64,000 nucleotides of DNA, taken from Sinorhizobium alkalisoli (GTDB lineage: Bacteria > Pseudomonadota > Alphaproteobacteria > Rhizobiales > Rhizobiaceae). Location: contig NZ_CP034910.1 of the NCBI RefSeq assembly GCF_008932245.1, forward strand, positions 1,550,001 through 1,614,000. The letters run 5' to 3'. Made by a program: the position numbers and the translations under genes. Position 1 is the first letter of the stretch, and the number at the start of each line of letters is the position of its first letter. The notes under the pieces are model-generated. The model saw nothing but the letters and a program-made list of their open reading frames with translations. It was not told where the DNA came from and did no database searches. Shown here piece by piece: positions 26,729 to 35,203 of this stretch.

Positions 26729-27728
26729 GGTCGTACTCCAAGGTGTCCGCAAGACGTTCGGCGAGGCGGTCGCGGTCGACGATCTGTCACTGACCATCCG
26801 GGACGGGGAACTCGTCGTCCTCCTCGGGCCGACCGGTGCAGGCAAGACCACCACGCTGCGCCTGATCGCCGGCCTCGAAAGGCCGGATCGCGGGCGGATG
26901 ACGATTGGCGGTCGCGATGTCGGCAGTCATTCGCCGGCGGAGCGGGACGTGGCCTTCGTCTTCCAGCAATATTCGCTCTATCCACATTTGAGCGTCTACG
27001 ACAATCTCGCCTTTCCGCTGCGTTCGCCGGCCCGCCGGCTCGCAGCCGAGGAGATCGACCGCCGCGTGCGCGAAGTGGCGCGCATGGTTCGCATCGAGCA
27101 CAAGCTGGAAAACCGCTCGACGCGGCTTTCGGGCGGCGAGATGCAGCGTGTCGCGATCGGCCGCGCGCTCGTGCGCCGGCCGGCCATCTACCTGATGGAC
27201 GAGCCGCTGTCGTCGCTCGATGCAAAGCTGCGCGCCGAACTTCGGCTGGAGCTGAAGCGGATCCAGAACGAGTTGAACTCCACGCTCCTCTACGTGACCC
27301 ACGACCAGGTCGAGGCGATGACGATGGCCGACCGCATCGGCATCCTGTCCGAAGGCCGCCTCGTGCAGATCGGAACGCCGCGGGAGATTTACGGTGATCC
27401 CGCCAACCTGCATGTCGCGGCGCGCCTCGGCCAGCCGCACATAAACATGCTGCCGGTCGATCTCCTGCCGGGTGCGGCGCCGCCATCAGGCGCGCGTACG
27501 ATCGGCGCGCGCACCGAGCATCTGGAGATTGCAGCGAATGTGTCGGGCAATGCCGAGGTCGACTGGATAGAGCACCTCGGCGACCAAAACCACCTGCATA
27601 TCCGGGTCAAGGGTCACAGGATCGTGACGCTTGCCGACCCCTATCTCTCCATCAGGCCGGGAGACCGGATCGATCTCACGCTGAGACAGCCCCTCTATTT
27701 CGGGGCGGACGGCGAACGCCTGCGCTGA
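26721..27728 (+). CDS. CUT1 ABC transporter ATPase
   Basis: A 335-residue ATPase with Walker A GPTGAGKTT, signature RLSGGEMQRV, Walker B 'IYLMDEPLSSLD' and H-loop VTHDQVEAM, all canonical. A C-terminal regulatory domain follows. The ATG at 26721 lies within the end of the preceding ATPase gene. It presumably pairs with that divergent ATPase to drive the two permeases. The gene ends 39 bp before the first dihydroxyacetone kinase. Confidence 0.9.
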   Translation: MAEVVLQGVRKTFGEAVAVDDLSLTIRDGELVVLLGPTGAGKTTTLRLIAGLERPDRGRMTIGGRDVGSHSPAERDVAFVFQQYSLYPHLSVYDNLAFPLRSPARRLAAEEIDRRVREVARMVRIEHKLENRSTRLSGGEMQRVAIGRALVRRPAIYLMDEPLSSLDAKLRAELRLELKRIQNELNSTLLYVTHDQVEAMTMADRIGILSEGRLVQIGTPREIYGDPANLHVAARLGQPHINMLPVDLLPGAAPPSGARTIGARTEHLEIAANVSGNAEVDWIEHLGDQNHLHIRVKGHRIVTLADPYLSIRPGDRIDLTLRQPLYFGADGERLR

Positions 27729-27767
27729 CGCCGCCGAGCATTCGACGAAGCAATTGGATGACAAACG

Positions 27768-29402
27768 ATGAAGCACTTTTTCAACCGCAGGGAAGATATC
27801 GTCACCGAAGCGCTGGACGGCCTGCTGCAGACGGCGCCGGCCGGAAGCCTCGCGCGGCTTGACTCCTATCCCGACATCAAGATCGTCCTGCGCGGCGACT
27901 GGGACAAAGCGAAGGTTGCCGTCATCTCGGGCGGCGGGGCGGGCCATGAGCCCTCGCATGCTGGTTTCGTCGGGCGCGGAATGTTGACCGCAGCCGTATC
28001 GGGTGAGATCTTCGCCTCGCCGAGCGTCGATGCGGTGCTGACCGCGATCCGGACCGTCACGGGCCCGATGGGCTGCCTGCTGATCGTCAAGAACTACACT
28101 GGCGACCGCCTCAACTTCGGGCTTGCGGCGGAGAAGGCGCGAGTCGAGGGTTTTCGCGTCGAGATGGTGATCGTCGCGGACGATATCGCGTTGCCCGACA
28201 TTGCCCAGCCGCGCGGCGTTGCGGGAACGCTCTTCGTGCACAAGATCGCCGGGCATCTCGCCGAGCGCGGCGCCGACCTCGAGACCGTCGCGGCGGCAGC
28301 CCGTTCGGCGGCGGGCAGCATCGTCTCGCTCGGCGTCTCGCTCTCGTCCTGCTCCATTCCCGGCCAGGCCCATGCGGAGCGGCTCGCGGCTGACGAAGGG
28401 GAACTGGGGCTCGGCATCCATGGTGAACCGGGTGCTGAGCGGATCGCGCTGCAGGAGGCGCGAAGCATCGTCGCGACCATGTCCGAGCGGCTTTCCAGAG
28501 CTCTGCCCGAGGATGGCGACTATGCGCTGCTCCTCAACAATCTCGGCGCCGTGCCGCCGATCGAGATGGGCCTGATCGCCCACACGGTGTTTGCCTCTTC
28601 GCTGGCCGATCGCGTGAAACTGACAATCGGTCCGGCACCGATGATGACGGCGCTCAACATGAACGGCTTTTCGCTTTCGCTTATCAGGCTCGATCCCGAG
28701 CGCGAGGCGGCGCTGAAGTCACCGGTTGCGCCGCATGCATGGATGCCTGCGGTCGACCGGCGCGAAATCGTCGTTCTGCCGATCGCCGCCGCGCCTGCCG
28801 GAGAAGCGCTGCCGGCCAGTTACGACCCGGCCGTCGATCGGCTGATCGCGGCGATTTGCGATCATCTCCTCTCGCTCGAAGCAGAGCTTAATCATCTCGA
28901 CGCGAGGGCTGGCGACGGCGATACGGGTTCAACCGTGGCGACCGGCTCGCGTAGCGTGCTCTCCCAGATCGAACGGCTGCCGCTGAAAGACATCGGCGCG
29001 ACGCTTTCATCGATCGGAAGCATTCTCAGCACCAGCATGGGTGGGTCCAGCGGCGTGCTGCTCTCGATCTTCTTCACGGCCGCCGCCAAGGCCCACTCCG
29101 ATACGAAGGACATGGCGAGCGCGCTGCTGGCCGGGCTCGAACGGATGACGTTCTACGGCGGGGCTGCGGTCGGCGACCGAACGATGGTGGATGCCTTGGA
29201 CCCGGCGCTCCGCGCTCTCAAGACCGGCGGACTTGCCGCCGCCGCGTCGGCAGCGCGTGCCGGCGCCGATGCGACCTCGGCCATGAAGAAGGCAAAGGCC
29301 GGGCGCGCCTCCTATGTCGGAGAGCGGGATCTCGACGGCGTGCCGGATCCGGGCGCGATGGCCGTCGCCGCCGTCTTCGAAGTTGCAGCGGGTCTTCGTT
29401 AA
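27768..29402 (+). CDS. Two-domain dihydroxyacetone kinase (DhaK-DhaL fusion)
   Basis: A 544-residue fusion. The N-terminal DAK1 domain has SGGGAGHEPSHAGF (His60), IVKNYTGDRLNF (Asp113) and GIHGEPG with His218, the residue that in E. coli DhaK forms a hemiaminal bond with dihydroxyacetone. The C-terminal DAK2 domain (from about 350) has LDARAGDGDTGSTV with the Mg-ATP/ADP-binding aspartates and 'STSMGGSSGVLLSIFF'. Such fusions normally use ATP directly. It phosphorylates dihydroxyacetone or a related triose/tetrulose. It stands beside a full PEP-dependent set (dhaL, dhaM, dhaK), which is unusual. Confidence 0.92.
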   Translation: MKHFFNRREDIVTEALDGLLQTAPAGSLARLDSYPDIKIVLRGDWDKAKVAVISGGGAGHEPSHAGFVGRGMLTAAVSGEIFASPSVDAVLTAIRTVTGPMGCLLIVKNYTGDRLNFGLAAEKARVEGFRVEMVIVADDIALPDIAQPRGVAGTLFVHKIAGHLAERGADLETVAAAARSAAGSIVSLGVSLSSCSIPGQAHAERLAADEGELGLGIHGEPGAERIALQEARSIVATMSERLSRALPEDGDYALLLNNLGAVPPIEMGLIAHTVFASSLADRVKLTIGPAPMMTALNMNGFSLSLIRLDPEREAALKSPVAPHAWMPAVDRREIVVLPIAAAPAGEALPASYDPAVDRLIAAICDHLLSLEAELNHLDARAGDGDTGSTVATGSRSVLSQIERLPLKDIGATLSSIGSILSTSMGGSSGVLLSIFFTAAAKAHSDTKDMASALLAGLERMTFYGGAAVGDRTMVDALDPALRALKTGGLAAAASAARAGADATSAMKKAKAGRASYVGERDLDGVPDPGAMAVAAVFEVAAGLR

Positions 29403-29492
29403 TGCAGGTCCCCCCAAACGTGCGCAATGGTCTTGGGGCAACGATATGCAGAAGGGCAAGAGCCTTAAGCGCGTTGCAGGACTGGTTAATGG

Positions 29493-29601
29493 CAACGCGC
29501 TTTACAGCGCCGCGCATCTTTTCAGACGCGCAAAGGTCGCGGTAACGCTTTGAATCTGCGCATCGGCCCGAAAATCGGGTACGATTTTCGGGCCGATGCG
29601 C
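29493..29601 (+). repeat. Rhizobial mosaic palindromic repeat upstream of dhaL
   Basis: The element has two parts. An imperfect palindromic piece (29493-29553) contains CCGCGCATCTTTTCAGACGC. A perfect hairpin has 20-bp stems at 29558-29577 and 29582-29601 and loop GGTA; its arms start GCGCATCGGCCCG. A degraded copy of the same mosaic lies at 44171-44262 in the opposite orientation. This dispersed element is typical of Sinorhizobium intergenic regions. It creates false coding sequence in the dhaL frame. Confidence 0.8.
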
Positions 29602-29651
29602 TAGCCGATCGCGTGTATGATCGCGCAAGGGGTGGCAGAAGGGTGTTGGTC

Positions 29652-30257
29652 GTGCCGGCAAATGCAGCGCTCATAGGCGGGTTGATCGAAGCCTGCCGTC
29701 AGACGATTGCCGCCAATGCCGATCATCTTTCGGAACTCGACAGGGCGATCGGCGACGGAGACCATGGGACCAACATGCGCCGCGGCTCCGAGGCGGTCTA
29801 TGCCGAGCGGGACCGGCTCGTGCATCTGCCGATGCCGAAGGCGCTGGAGGAGATCGGCCTCACCCTTGTCATGAGCATCGGCGGTGCGGCCGGTCCGCTC
29901 TATGGGACGCTCCTGATGGAGATCGGCCGGCAGATGGCCGGGGACGCCGACTTTGCGCGCGTGCTCGAACGCGCGATCGACGCCGTAGCGCGGCGCGGCC
30001 GCGCAAGCGCCGGCGACAAGACGCTGCTCGACGTGCTTTACCCGGTGCATGCCGAAGTGGTAAGGCGCGCGGGTCTCGCAGGCATTGCTGAAGAGGCGGA
30101 ACGCGCGGCAAGCCTCACTTTCGCCATGAAAGCGATGCGCGGGCGCGCCGCGTTCCTTGGCGAACGGTCGATCGGACATGTCGATCCAGGCGCGAAGAGC
30201 TGTGCATTGTTGACGGCAGCGATCTGTCGTTTCCTGGAGGAGCAAGGTCCGGCATGA
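29652..30257 (+). CDS. dhaL: Dihydroxyacetone kinase ADP-binding subunit DhaL
   Basis: A DhaL of about 201 residues. 'LSELDRAIGDGDHGTNMRRG' holds the aspartates that bind Mg-ADP, and 'SIGGAAGPLYGTLLMEIG' and 'SAGDKTLLDVLYP' are family motifs. The frame is open to 29550, but that upstream part is encoded by the palindromic repeat. The GTG at 29652, with AGAAGGG at 29637-29643, gives a normal-length N-terminus. In the PEP-dependent system DhaL keeps ADP as a cofactor, is rephosphorylated by DhaM, and passes phosphate to dihydroxyacetone on DhaK. It overlaps dhaM by 4 bp. Confidence 0.9.
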   Translation: MPANAALIGGLIEACRQTIAANADHLSELDRAIGDGDHGTNMRRGSEAVYAERDRLVHLPMPKALEEIGLTLVMSIGGAAGPLYGTLLMEIGRQMAGDADFARVLERAIDAVARRGRASAGDKTLLDVLYPVHAEVVRRAGLAGIAEEAERAASLTFAMKAMRGRAAFLGERSIGHVDPGAKSCALLTAAICRFLEEQGPA

Positions 30258-30652
30258 ACTCGAAATCCGCAAATGTCGGCATCGTCATCGTATCGCATTC
30301 CCCGCTTGTCGCCGAAGGTACCGCCGACATGGTACGGCAGATGGTCGGCGACGGCGTGCCTCTCGCCTGGGCGGGGGGCAACGCCGATGGCGGGCTCGGA
30401 ACGAACTCGGGCAGCATCCTGGCGGCGATCGAACGGGCCTGGTCGGATGCGGGCGTCGCCGTCTTCGTCGATCTCGGCGGCGCGGAGACCAACAGCGAGA
30501 TGGCGATCGAAATGCTCGGCCAAGCGCGCTCCGGCCGGGTTGTCATTTGCAATGCGCCATTGGTGGAGGGTGCGGTGATGGCCGCGGCCGAGGCCTCCGG
30601 CGGCGCGGCGCTCGCCCGCGTGGTGGCGACCGCGGAGGAGCTTTCGCCGTGA
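30254..30652 (+). CDS. dhaM: PTS-dependent dihydroxyacetone kinase phosphotransferase subunit DhaM (EIIA domain only)
   Basis: A 132-residue EIIA-mannose-like protein with the phosphoacceptor His15 in IVIVSHSPLVAEG and 'VFVDLGGAETNSEMAIEML'. E. coli DhaM also carries HPr-like and Enzyme I-like domains; here these are separate genes that follow directly. It takes phosphate from HPr and gives it to DhaL-bound ADP. The start overlaps dhaL and the stop shares a base with the HPr gene. Confidence 0.92.
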   Translation: MNSKSANVGIVIVSHSPLVAEGTADMVRQMVGDGVPLAWAGGNADGGLGTNSGSILAAIERAWSDAGVAVFVDLGGAETNSEMAIEMLGQARSGRVVICNAPLVEGAVMAAAEASGGAALARVVATAEELSP

Positions 30653-30996
30653 TGGACAACAGGTCGCGACAGCAAGCCCCGGCGGCAGGTGATGCACAGG
30701 GCTACTGCCAGACGGAGATCGAGGTGACGCACGGCTTCGGGCTGCACGCCCGCCCGTCGGTCACCTTCACGCGGCTGGCGAAGTCGTTCCCCTGCACCGT
30801 CGAGATCGAGGTCAATGGCAGCCAGGTGTGGCTGAACGGCAAGAGCATCGTCAAGATCATGGGAGCCCGGATTCGCAGGGGATCGATTCTGAAGATTCGA
30901 ACCCGTGGGCTGCGTGCGGCAGAAGCGATCCATGCCCTCCAGGCGCTTGTCGAGCGCGACTTCGATGAAGAAAAGAAACATGGCCGGAGCGCTTGA
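30652..30996 (+). CDS. HPr-like phosphocarrier protein of the DHA system
   Basis: A 114-residue protein. An extension of about 19 polar residues precedes the HPr fold. The active site is 'VTHGFGLHARPSVTF' with phosphoacceptor His32. A regulatory-serine-like region NGKSIVKIMG follows at about residue 60. The ATG shares its first base with the dhaM stop (TGATG). It overlaps the Enzyme I gene by 17 bp. The likely role is to relay phosphate from the adjacent Enzyme I to DhaM rather than to a sugar-transporting PTS. Confidence 0.88.
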   Translation: MDNRSRQQAPAAGDAQGYCQTEIEVTHGFGLHARPSVTFTRLAKSFPCTVEIEVNGSQVWLNGKSIVKIMGARIRRGSILKIRTRGLRAAEAIHALQALVERDFDEEKKHGRSA

Positions 30997-32602
30997 AATA
31001 CAGGAAATACAAGGGCTCTGCGCGTCTCCGGGCGTTGCAGTCGGGACCGTCCATCTCGCCGTGGAAGTTGCCGCCGATGCGCTGCCGCCGGGCGATAGCC
31101 CGGCCGCGGACCGCGAAAAGCTGCGTCGGGCCGTCGCCGCCGCTATCGCGGAGTTGAAGGCGCTGGTAGGCCGGTCGGACGAGGAGAGCGCCGGCATTCT
31201 CGATTTCCAGATCGAGATGCTGCTGGACCCGGTACTCGTCGAAATGGCCGAGGAGCGGATCCTCGCAGGAGATGGCGCCGCGCTCGCCTGGGTCGCGGCG
31301 CTGGACCACTATATCGCCGGTATCGAGGAGGCGCCCGACGAGCAGCTCCGCGCCCGCGCGGCCGATGTCGTCGATATCCGCAATCGCGTCCTCGGCGCAT
31401 TGACCGGCCGCGCGCCGGAGGATTTCGCGCCGGGTTCGGTCTTCGTCGGCAAGGACCTGCAGCCTAGTCTCTTCCTTGCGCATGACTGGACCGCCGGTGG
31501 CGGCATCGTCCTCTTCGACGGCAGCATCGCCAGCCACGTTGCGATGCTCGCCCGTAGCCGTTCGGTGCCTATGATCGTTGCGACGGGACGTTTTGAAGTC
31601 GCCGATGGCGCGCGCCTGCTCGTCGATGCGAAGGAGGGGCGAGTCGTCATCGCGCCGGAAGAGGCGCGCATTCGCGAGGCGAAATCCAGAATGGCTGAAG
31701 CAAGGCCGGCTGAGCCGCCTCGCGCGGGCGGAACGATCGAGACCGCCGATGGCGTCGCGATCCGCCTGTCGGCGATCATCAACGATCCACTCGAGTTCGG
31801 GTCCATCGATCCTTCGCTGTTCGCCGGTATCGGCCTGATGCGCACCGAGTTTCTGATGACGTCACCCACGGATGCCTTCAACGAGGAAAGGCATTACGAG
31901 ATCTATCGGCAGGCGCTGCGCTGGGCCGGCGACGCGCCCGTTATCGTCCGCATGCTGGATCTCGGCGGTGACAAGACATTGCCGGACCTCGGAGCCAGGA
32001 AGAGCGAGTCATTCATGGGCTTGCGCGGCATACGGTTGCTCCTGGCGCGGCCGGAGCTTGCCCGTCTCCAGGCACGCGCGCTGTTGCGCGCAACTGCGCA
32101 CGGCAGGCTCGGCGTCCTGCTGCCGATGGTGACGGTCCCGGACGAGCTTGATGCGATGTCGACGATCTTCGAAGAGGAATCGGCCGTTCTCGTCAGGCGC
32201 GGGGTGCAAACGCGCATGCCGGAGATCGGTATGATGGTGGAAGTCCCGGCGGCGGCGCTGATGCTCGACCGCTTTTCGCGTTCGGCCTTCTTCTCCTTCG
32301 GAACGAACGACCTGGCACAGTATCTGGCGGCGGCGGCAAGAGACGACCGGAGCGTGGCTGAACTCTACGATGCCGCCGCGCCGGCTATCTGCCGTCTCAT
32401 CGCCGGGGGCGTGGCGCTTGCCGACGCGATGAAAAGGCCGGTCGGCATCTGCGGCGAGATGGCCTCCGAGCCCCGCCACATCCCGGCCCTGCTGGCCGCC
32501 GGCCTTCGCAACTTTTCGGTGGCGCCCAATCGTTTAGCGGACATACGATCGGCTATCGGCGGCTTGTACTCGGACGGACTGGCCGCGGCGGAGAAGAGCT
32601 GA
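30980..32602 (+). CDS. PEP-protein phosphotransferase (Enzyme I) of the DHA phosphorelay
   Basis: A 540-residue Enzyme I. The N-terminal domain carries phosphoacceptor His186 in 'GSIASHVAMLARS'. The C-terminal PEP-binding barrel has 'GLMRTEFLM', 'RMLDLGGDKTLP', 'FFSFGTNDLAQY' and the catalytic cysteine in GICGEMAS. It is slightly shorter than typical PtsI of about 575 residues. An ATG at 30965 is an alternative start, but 30980 has AAGAAAAG upstream. Encoded between HPr and a second DhaK, it looks dedicated to kinase phosphorylation. Confidence 0.92.
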   Translation: MAGALEIQEIQGLCASPGVAVGTVHLAVEVAADALPPGDSPAADREKLRRAVAAAIAELKALVGRSDEESAGILDFQIEMLLDPVLVEMAEERILAGDGAALAWVAALDHYIAGIEEAPDEQLRARAADVVDIRNRVLGALTGRAPEDFAPGSVFVGKDLQPSLFLAHDWTAGGGIVLFDGSIASHVAMLARSRSVPMIVATGRFEVADGARLLVDAKEGRVVIAPEEARIREAKSRMAEARPAEPPRAGGTIETADGVAIRLSAIINDPLEFGSIDPSLFAGIGLMRTEFLMTSPTDAFNEERHYEIYRQALRWAGDAPVIVRMLDLGGDKTLPDLGARKSESFMGLRGIRLLLARPELARLQARALLRATAHGRLGVLLPMVTVPDELDAMSTIFEEESAVLVRRGVQTRMPEIGMMVEVPAAALMLDRFSRSAFFSFGTNDLAQYLAAAARDDRSVAELYDAAAPAICRLIAGGVALADAMKRPVGICGEMASEPRHIPALLAAGLRNFSVAPNRLADIRSAIGGLYSDGLAAAEKS

Positions 32603-33013
32603 ATGACTCGCGAGACGGTTGAAGACGCCATCATGGCCTATAAGACGATCCTGGCGCAGATCATCGACAATCGGCCGTCGGGGACTCGTCAGCGGCTCGC
32701 CGTGGCTCTCGGCAAGCATCGCAGCTTCGTGACGCAAGTGACAAGCCCGGCTTATTCGACCCCTCTGCCGGCGCGCCACCTCGCCACGATCTTCCAGGTC
32801 TGTCACTTCAGCCCCGGCGAGCAGGAGCGGTTTCTCCAGGCCTATCAATCGGCGCATCCCGGCAAGCTGCCGGATCTCGGAGGTGCAGAGAAACTGCGCC
32901 AGCTCTCGCTGATCGTTCCCGATCTGGGCGATGAAAAGAAGAACCGCCTGTTCGACGAGGCGATCGAGGAACTCGTCCAAAACATGGCGAAACTGATTGG
33001 AACGGTGGATTAG
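32603..33013 (+). CDS. Unrecognised 136-residue protein in the DHA operon, possible DNA-binding fold
   Basis: The gene starts directly after the Enzyme I stop. The N-terminal 90 residues are helical with 'QRLAVALGKHRSFVTQVT' resembling a helix-turn-helix of the lambda-repressor type. They continue 'LPARHLATIFQVCHFSPGEQ', reminiscent of XRE-like domains. The C-terminal part is acidic and alpha-helical (DEKKNRLFDEAIEELV). It may be a local regulator of the operon or an accessory protein of the kinase. I do not recognise the family with confidence. Confidence 0.7.
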   Translation: MTRETVEDAIMAYKTILAQIIDNRPSGTRQRLAVALGKHRSFVTQVTSPAYSTPLPARHLATIFQVCHFSPGEQERFLQAYQSAHPGKLPDLGGAEKLRQLSLIVPDLGDEKKNRLFDEAIEELVQNMAKLIGTVD

Positions 33014-33156
33014 CCAGGCCCGATGCGGTTCAGTGAATGCTACCTGCGGCATGCCCCTTGAAAATCTGCACCGATCGAGGGGAGCTTGTGCCAAGTTGGG
33101 GATATTGCGGCGCTTGTTGCTGAGCGCGAGGAAGCGTGGCGTCGAGGAGGGGCATT

Positions 33157-34152
33157 ATGAAGAAATTCATGAACAGGGCCGAAACGCTGGTTGCCGAAAG
33201 CCTCGCCGGCTTTGTCGCAGCACACGAACGCCTGGTGGCCTTCGGCGCCGAGCGGAAATTCGTTCGCCGGCGGACCCTTCGTCGGGGCAAGGTCGCGCTC
33301 ATTTCGGGCGGTGGCGCCGGGCACGAGCCGATGCATGTCGGTTTTGTCGGGAAAGGCATGCTGGACGCCGCCTGCACCGGACATGTCTTCACCTCTCCGA
33401 CACCGGACCAGATCATTGCCGCGATCCGGGAAACCGACGGTGGCGAGGGGTGTCTGCTCATCGTCAAGAATTACGACGGGGACGTCATGAATTTCGAGAT
33501 GGCCGCGGAGCTCGCGGCGGCCGAGCACCGGATCGCCACCGTGGTCGTGCGCGATGACGTAAATCCCAGCGGGTCGAAGCGCAGCCAAGGCAGAAGAGGC
33601 GTTGCCGGAACCCTCGTGGTCGAGAAGCTGCTCGGAGCGGCGGCGGAGGCAGGCTGGCGGCTTGAGGAACTGAGTGCGCTTGGCGACGACCTGAACGCCC
33701 GCATCCGCACCATGGGAGTGGCGCTTGGCGGCGTGACCGTACCTGACACCGAGCGGGAGACGTTCGTGCTCGATGAAGACGAAATGGAGATGGGCGTCGG
33801 GATTCACGGAGAGCCGGGCCGCGCACGGGTCAACTTCGCGACCGCCGACCAGATCGTGGAAACGATGCTCGAGGCGATCTTGAGCGATCTGGCGCCGGAC
33901 GGGGGCGACAAGCTGCTTCTCTTCATCAACGGCTTCGGTGGCACGCCGGTGTCGGAGCTCTATCTCGCTTACAATGCCGCCCGGGCGCGGTTTGCGCGCC
34001 TCGGCGTCACAGTCGCCCGGTCGCTGGTCGGAACCTATGTCACCTCCTTGGACATGGCGGGCCTCTCAATCACCGTAGCGCGCCTCGATGAACGAGAGCT
34101 TTCCTTGTGGGACGCACCAGTCGACACCGCGGCGCTGCGCTGGAGAAGCTGA
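33157..34152 (+). CDS. dhaK: Dihydroxyacetone kinase substrate-binding subunit DhaK
   Basis: A 331-residue DhaK with His56 in SGGGAGHEPMHVGF, Asp109 in IVKNYDGDVMNF and substrate-binding His217 in GVGIHGEPG, the same spacing as E. coli DhaK. The ATG at 33157 follows GGAGGGG; an upstream in-frame ATG at 33136 lacks this. It is separated from dhaL and dhaM by HPr, Enzyme I and the 136-residue protein, yet is the only stand-alone DhaK and so is the expected partner of DhaL. Confidence 0.92.
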   Translation: MKKFMNRAETLVAESLAGFVAAHERLVAFGAERKFVRRRTLRRGKVALISGGGAGHEPMHVGFVGKGMLDAACTGHVFTSPTPDQIIAAIRETDGGEGCLLIVKNYDGDVMNFEMAAELAAAEHRIATVVVRDDVNPSGSKRSQGRRGVAGTLVVEKLLGAAAEAGWRLEELSALGDDLNARIRTMGVALGGVTVPDTERETFVLDEDEMEMGVGIHGEPGRARVNFATADQIVETMLEAILSDLAPDGGDKLLLFINGFGGTPVSELYLAYNAARARFARLGVTVARSLVGTYVTSLDMAGLSITVARLDERELSLWDAPVDTAALRWRS

Positions 34153-34371
34153 TCGCATATATCGGTCTGCGCACGGCCTATGGAATTTTAGGTCTTCGTG
34201 AGGAAAGCACTTCTTGGGCGCGTTTGCGGGAGCCGGCAGCCGGGGCGTGGACATCACTAAATCTGGTGCAGCGAGTCTACCCCCGTCGGTGCGGGTTAAG
34301 TCAATCGGCGAATTGCCGGAAAGCTCGCCTTTTCTACACTTGGCGTTCTGCTCGAATGAGAGGAGAGAACC

Positions 34372-34461
34372 ATGCGTACGATCTCGACCGCGATTATCGG
34401 GCTCGCCGTTCACCCCGAGCTGATTTGCACCGTGAACATAGCGAGTGGTGACGTGGCGTGA
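34372..34461 (+). CDS. Possible 29-residue leader or remnant ORF
   Basis: ATG 34372 follows an excellent AGGAGAG ribosome binding site and starts MRTISTAIIGLAV, which looks like the beginning of a signal peptide, then stops after 29 codons. It may be the truncated start of an exported protein or a leader peptide for the peroxiredoxin gene that follows 61 bp later. The rest of 34153-34371 shows no gene. Confidence 0.35.
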   Translation: MRTISTAIIGLAVHPELICTVNIASGDVA

Positions 34462-34468
34462 TAGGTGT

Positions 34469-34487
34469 TGGACTTGGATCAAGTCCA
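34469..34487 (+). promoter_or_regulatory. Dyad between the small ORF and the peroxiredoxin gene
   Basis: TGGACTTG (34469-34476), loop GAT, CAAGTCCA (34480-34487) is a perfect 8-bp inverted repeat. It could be an operator or a small mRNA hairpin in the 5' leader of the peroxiredoxin gene. Confidence 0.35.
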
Positions 34488-34522
34488 GCATCCACCTGAA
34501 CGCCCGGCAGAGGACAGATGCC

Positions 34523-35203
34523 ATGGGAGACCAGATACGCCCGCTGCAACCGGGGGAATACGCGCCCGCATTCGCGCTTCCGTCGGCAAATCAAGAAGGA
34601 ACGGTCTCTCTCGCCAGCCTCCACGGTCACCCGTTTCTGATCGCCTTCTTCCGCGGGTTGCACTGCCCGTTTTGTCGGCGTCAACTGGCACAGCTCGGTG
34701 GCCTACAGCCTGCCCTGCGCGCCGCAGGGGTGGAAACTATTGCCGTGATCAACACGCCGGTGGAGCGCGCCCGCATATATTTCGGGCACCGGCCGACGCC
34801 GGCCGTGCTCCTATGTGACCAGGATTGCTCCACGCACCGTGCCTTTGGCGTACCGCGCGCCGAGTTCCTGCCCGAGGACAGCCGCGAGCAGCCTGTGTGG
34901 CCCTATCTGGCAAGCATGGAGCAATTCGAGACCGCTCGCATTAACCCGACGGGCGAATTGCCGGAAGCCCTACATCCAATGGCGGCCAATACCATACTCA
35001 ACGCCCAGGACGGCTTCGAGCTTAATGAAGTTGATCGTGCTATCCTCGTAAGTCACCCCACACAGCTTGTCGGGCACTTCCTCATCGACGCCGACGGCAT
35101 CGTTCGCTGGGTGCAAATTGAAGCGCGCGACGGGCCGAACAGCCTCTCCGTCTTTCCAAGCGCGGCGGAGATGCTCGCAGCTGCCAACAGTCTCCCTCAC
35201 TGA
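34523..35203 (+). CDS. Peroxiredoxin-like protein (AhpC/TSA fold)
   Basis: A 226-residue thioredoxin-fold protein. 'FLIAFFRGLHCPFCRRQLAQL' carries a CPFC pair at about residues 51-54, the place of the peroxidatic cysteine in the AhpC/TSA-redoxin family. 'FLIDADGIVRWVQIE' is the usual C-terminal strand pair. It probably reduces peroxides or acts as a thiol oxidoreductase in the cytoplasm, as no signal peptide is seen. The ATG at 34523 gives the normal N-terminus; upstream in-frame codons are not protein-like. Confidence 0.85.
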   Translation: MGDQIRPLQPGEYAPAFALPSANQEGTVSLASLHGHPFLIAFFRGLHCPFCRRQLAQLGGLQPALRAAGVETIAVINTPVERARIYFGHRPTPAVLLCDQDCSTHRAFGVPRAEFLPEDSREQPVWPYLASMEQFETARINPTGELPEALHPMAANTILNAQDGFELNEVDRAILVSHPTQLVGHFLIDADGIVRWVQIEARDGPNSLSVFPSAAEMLAAANSLPH

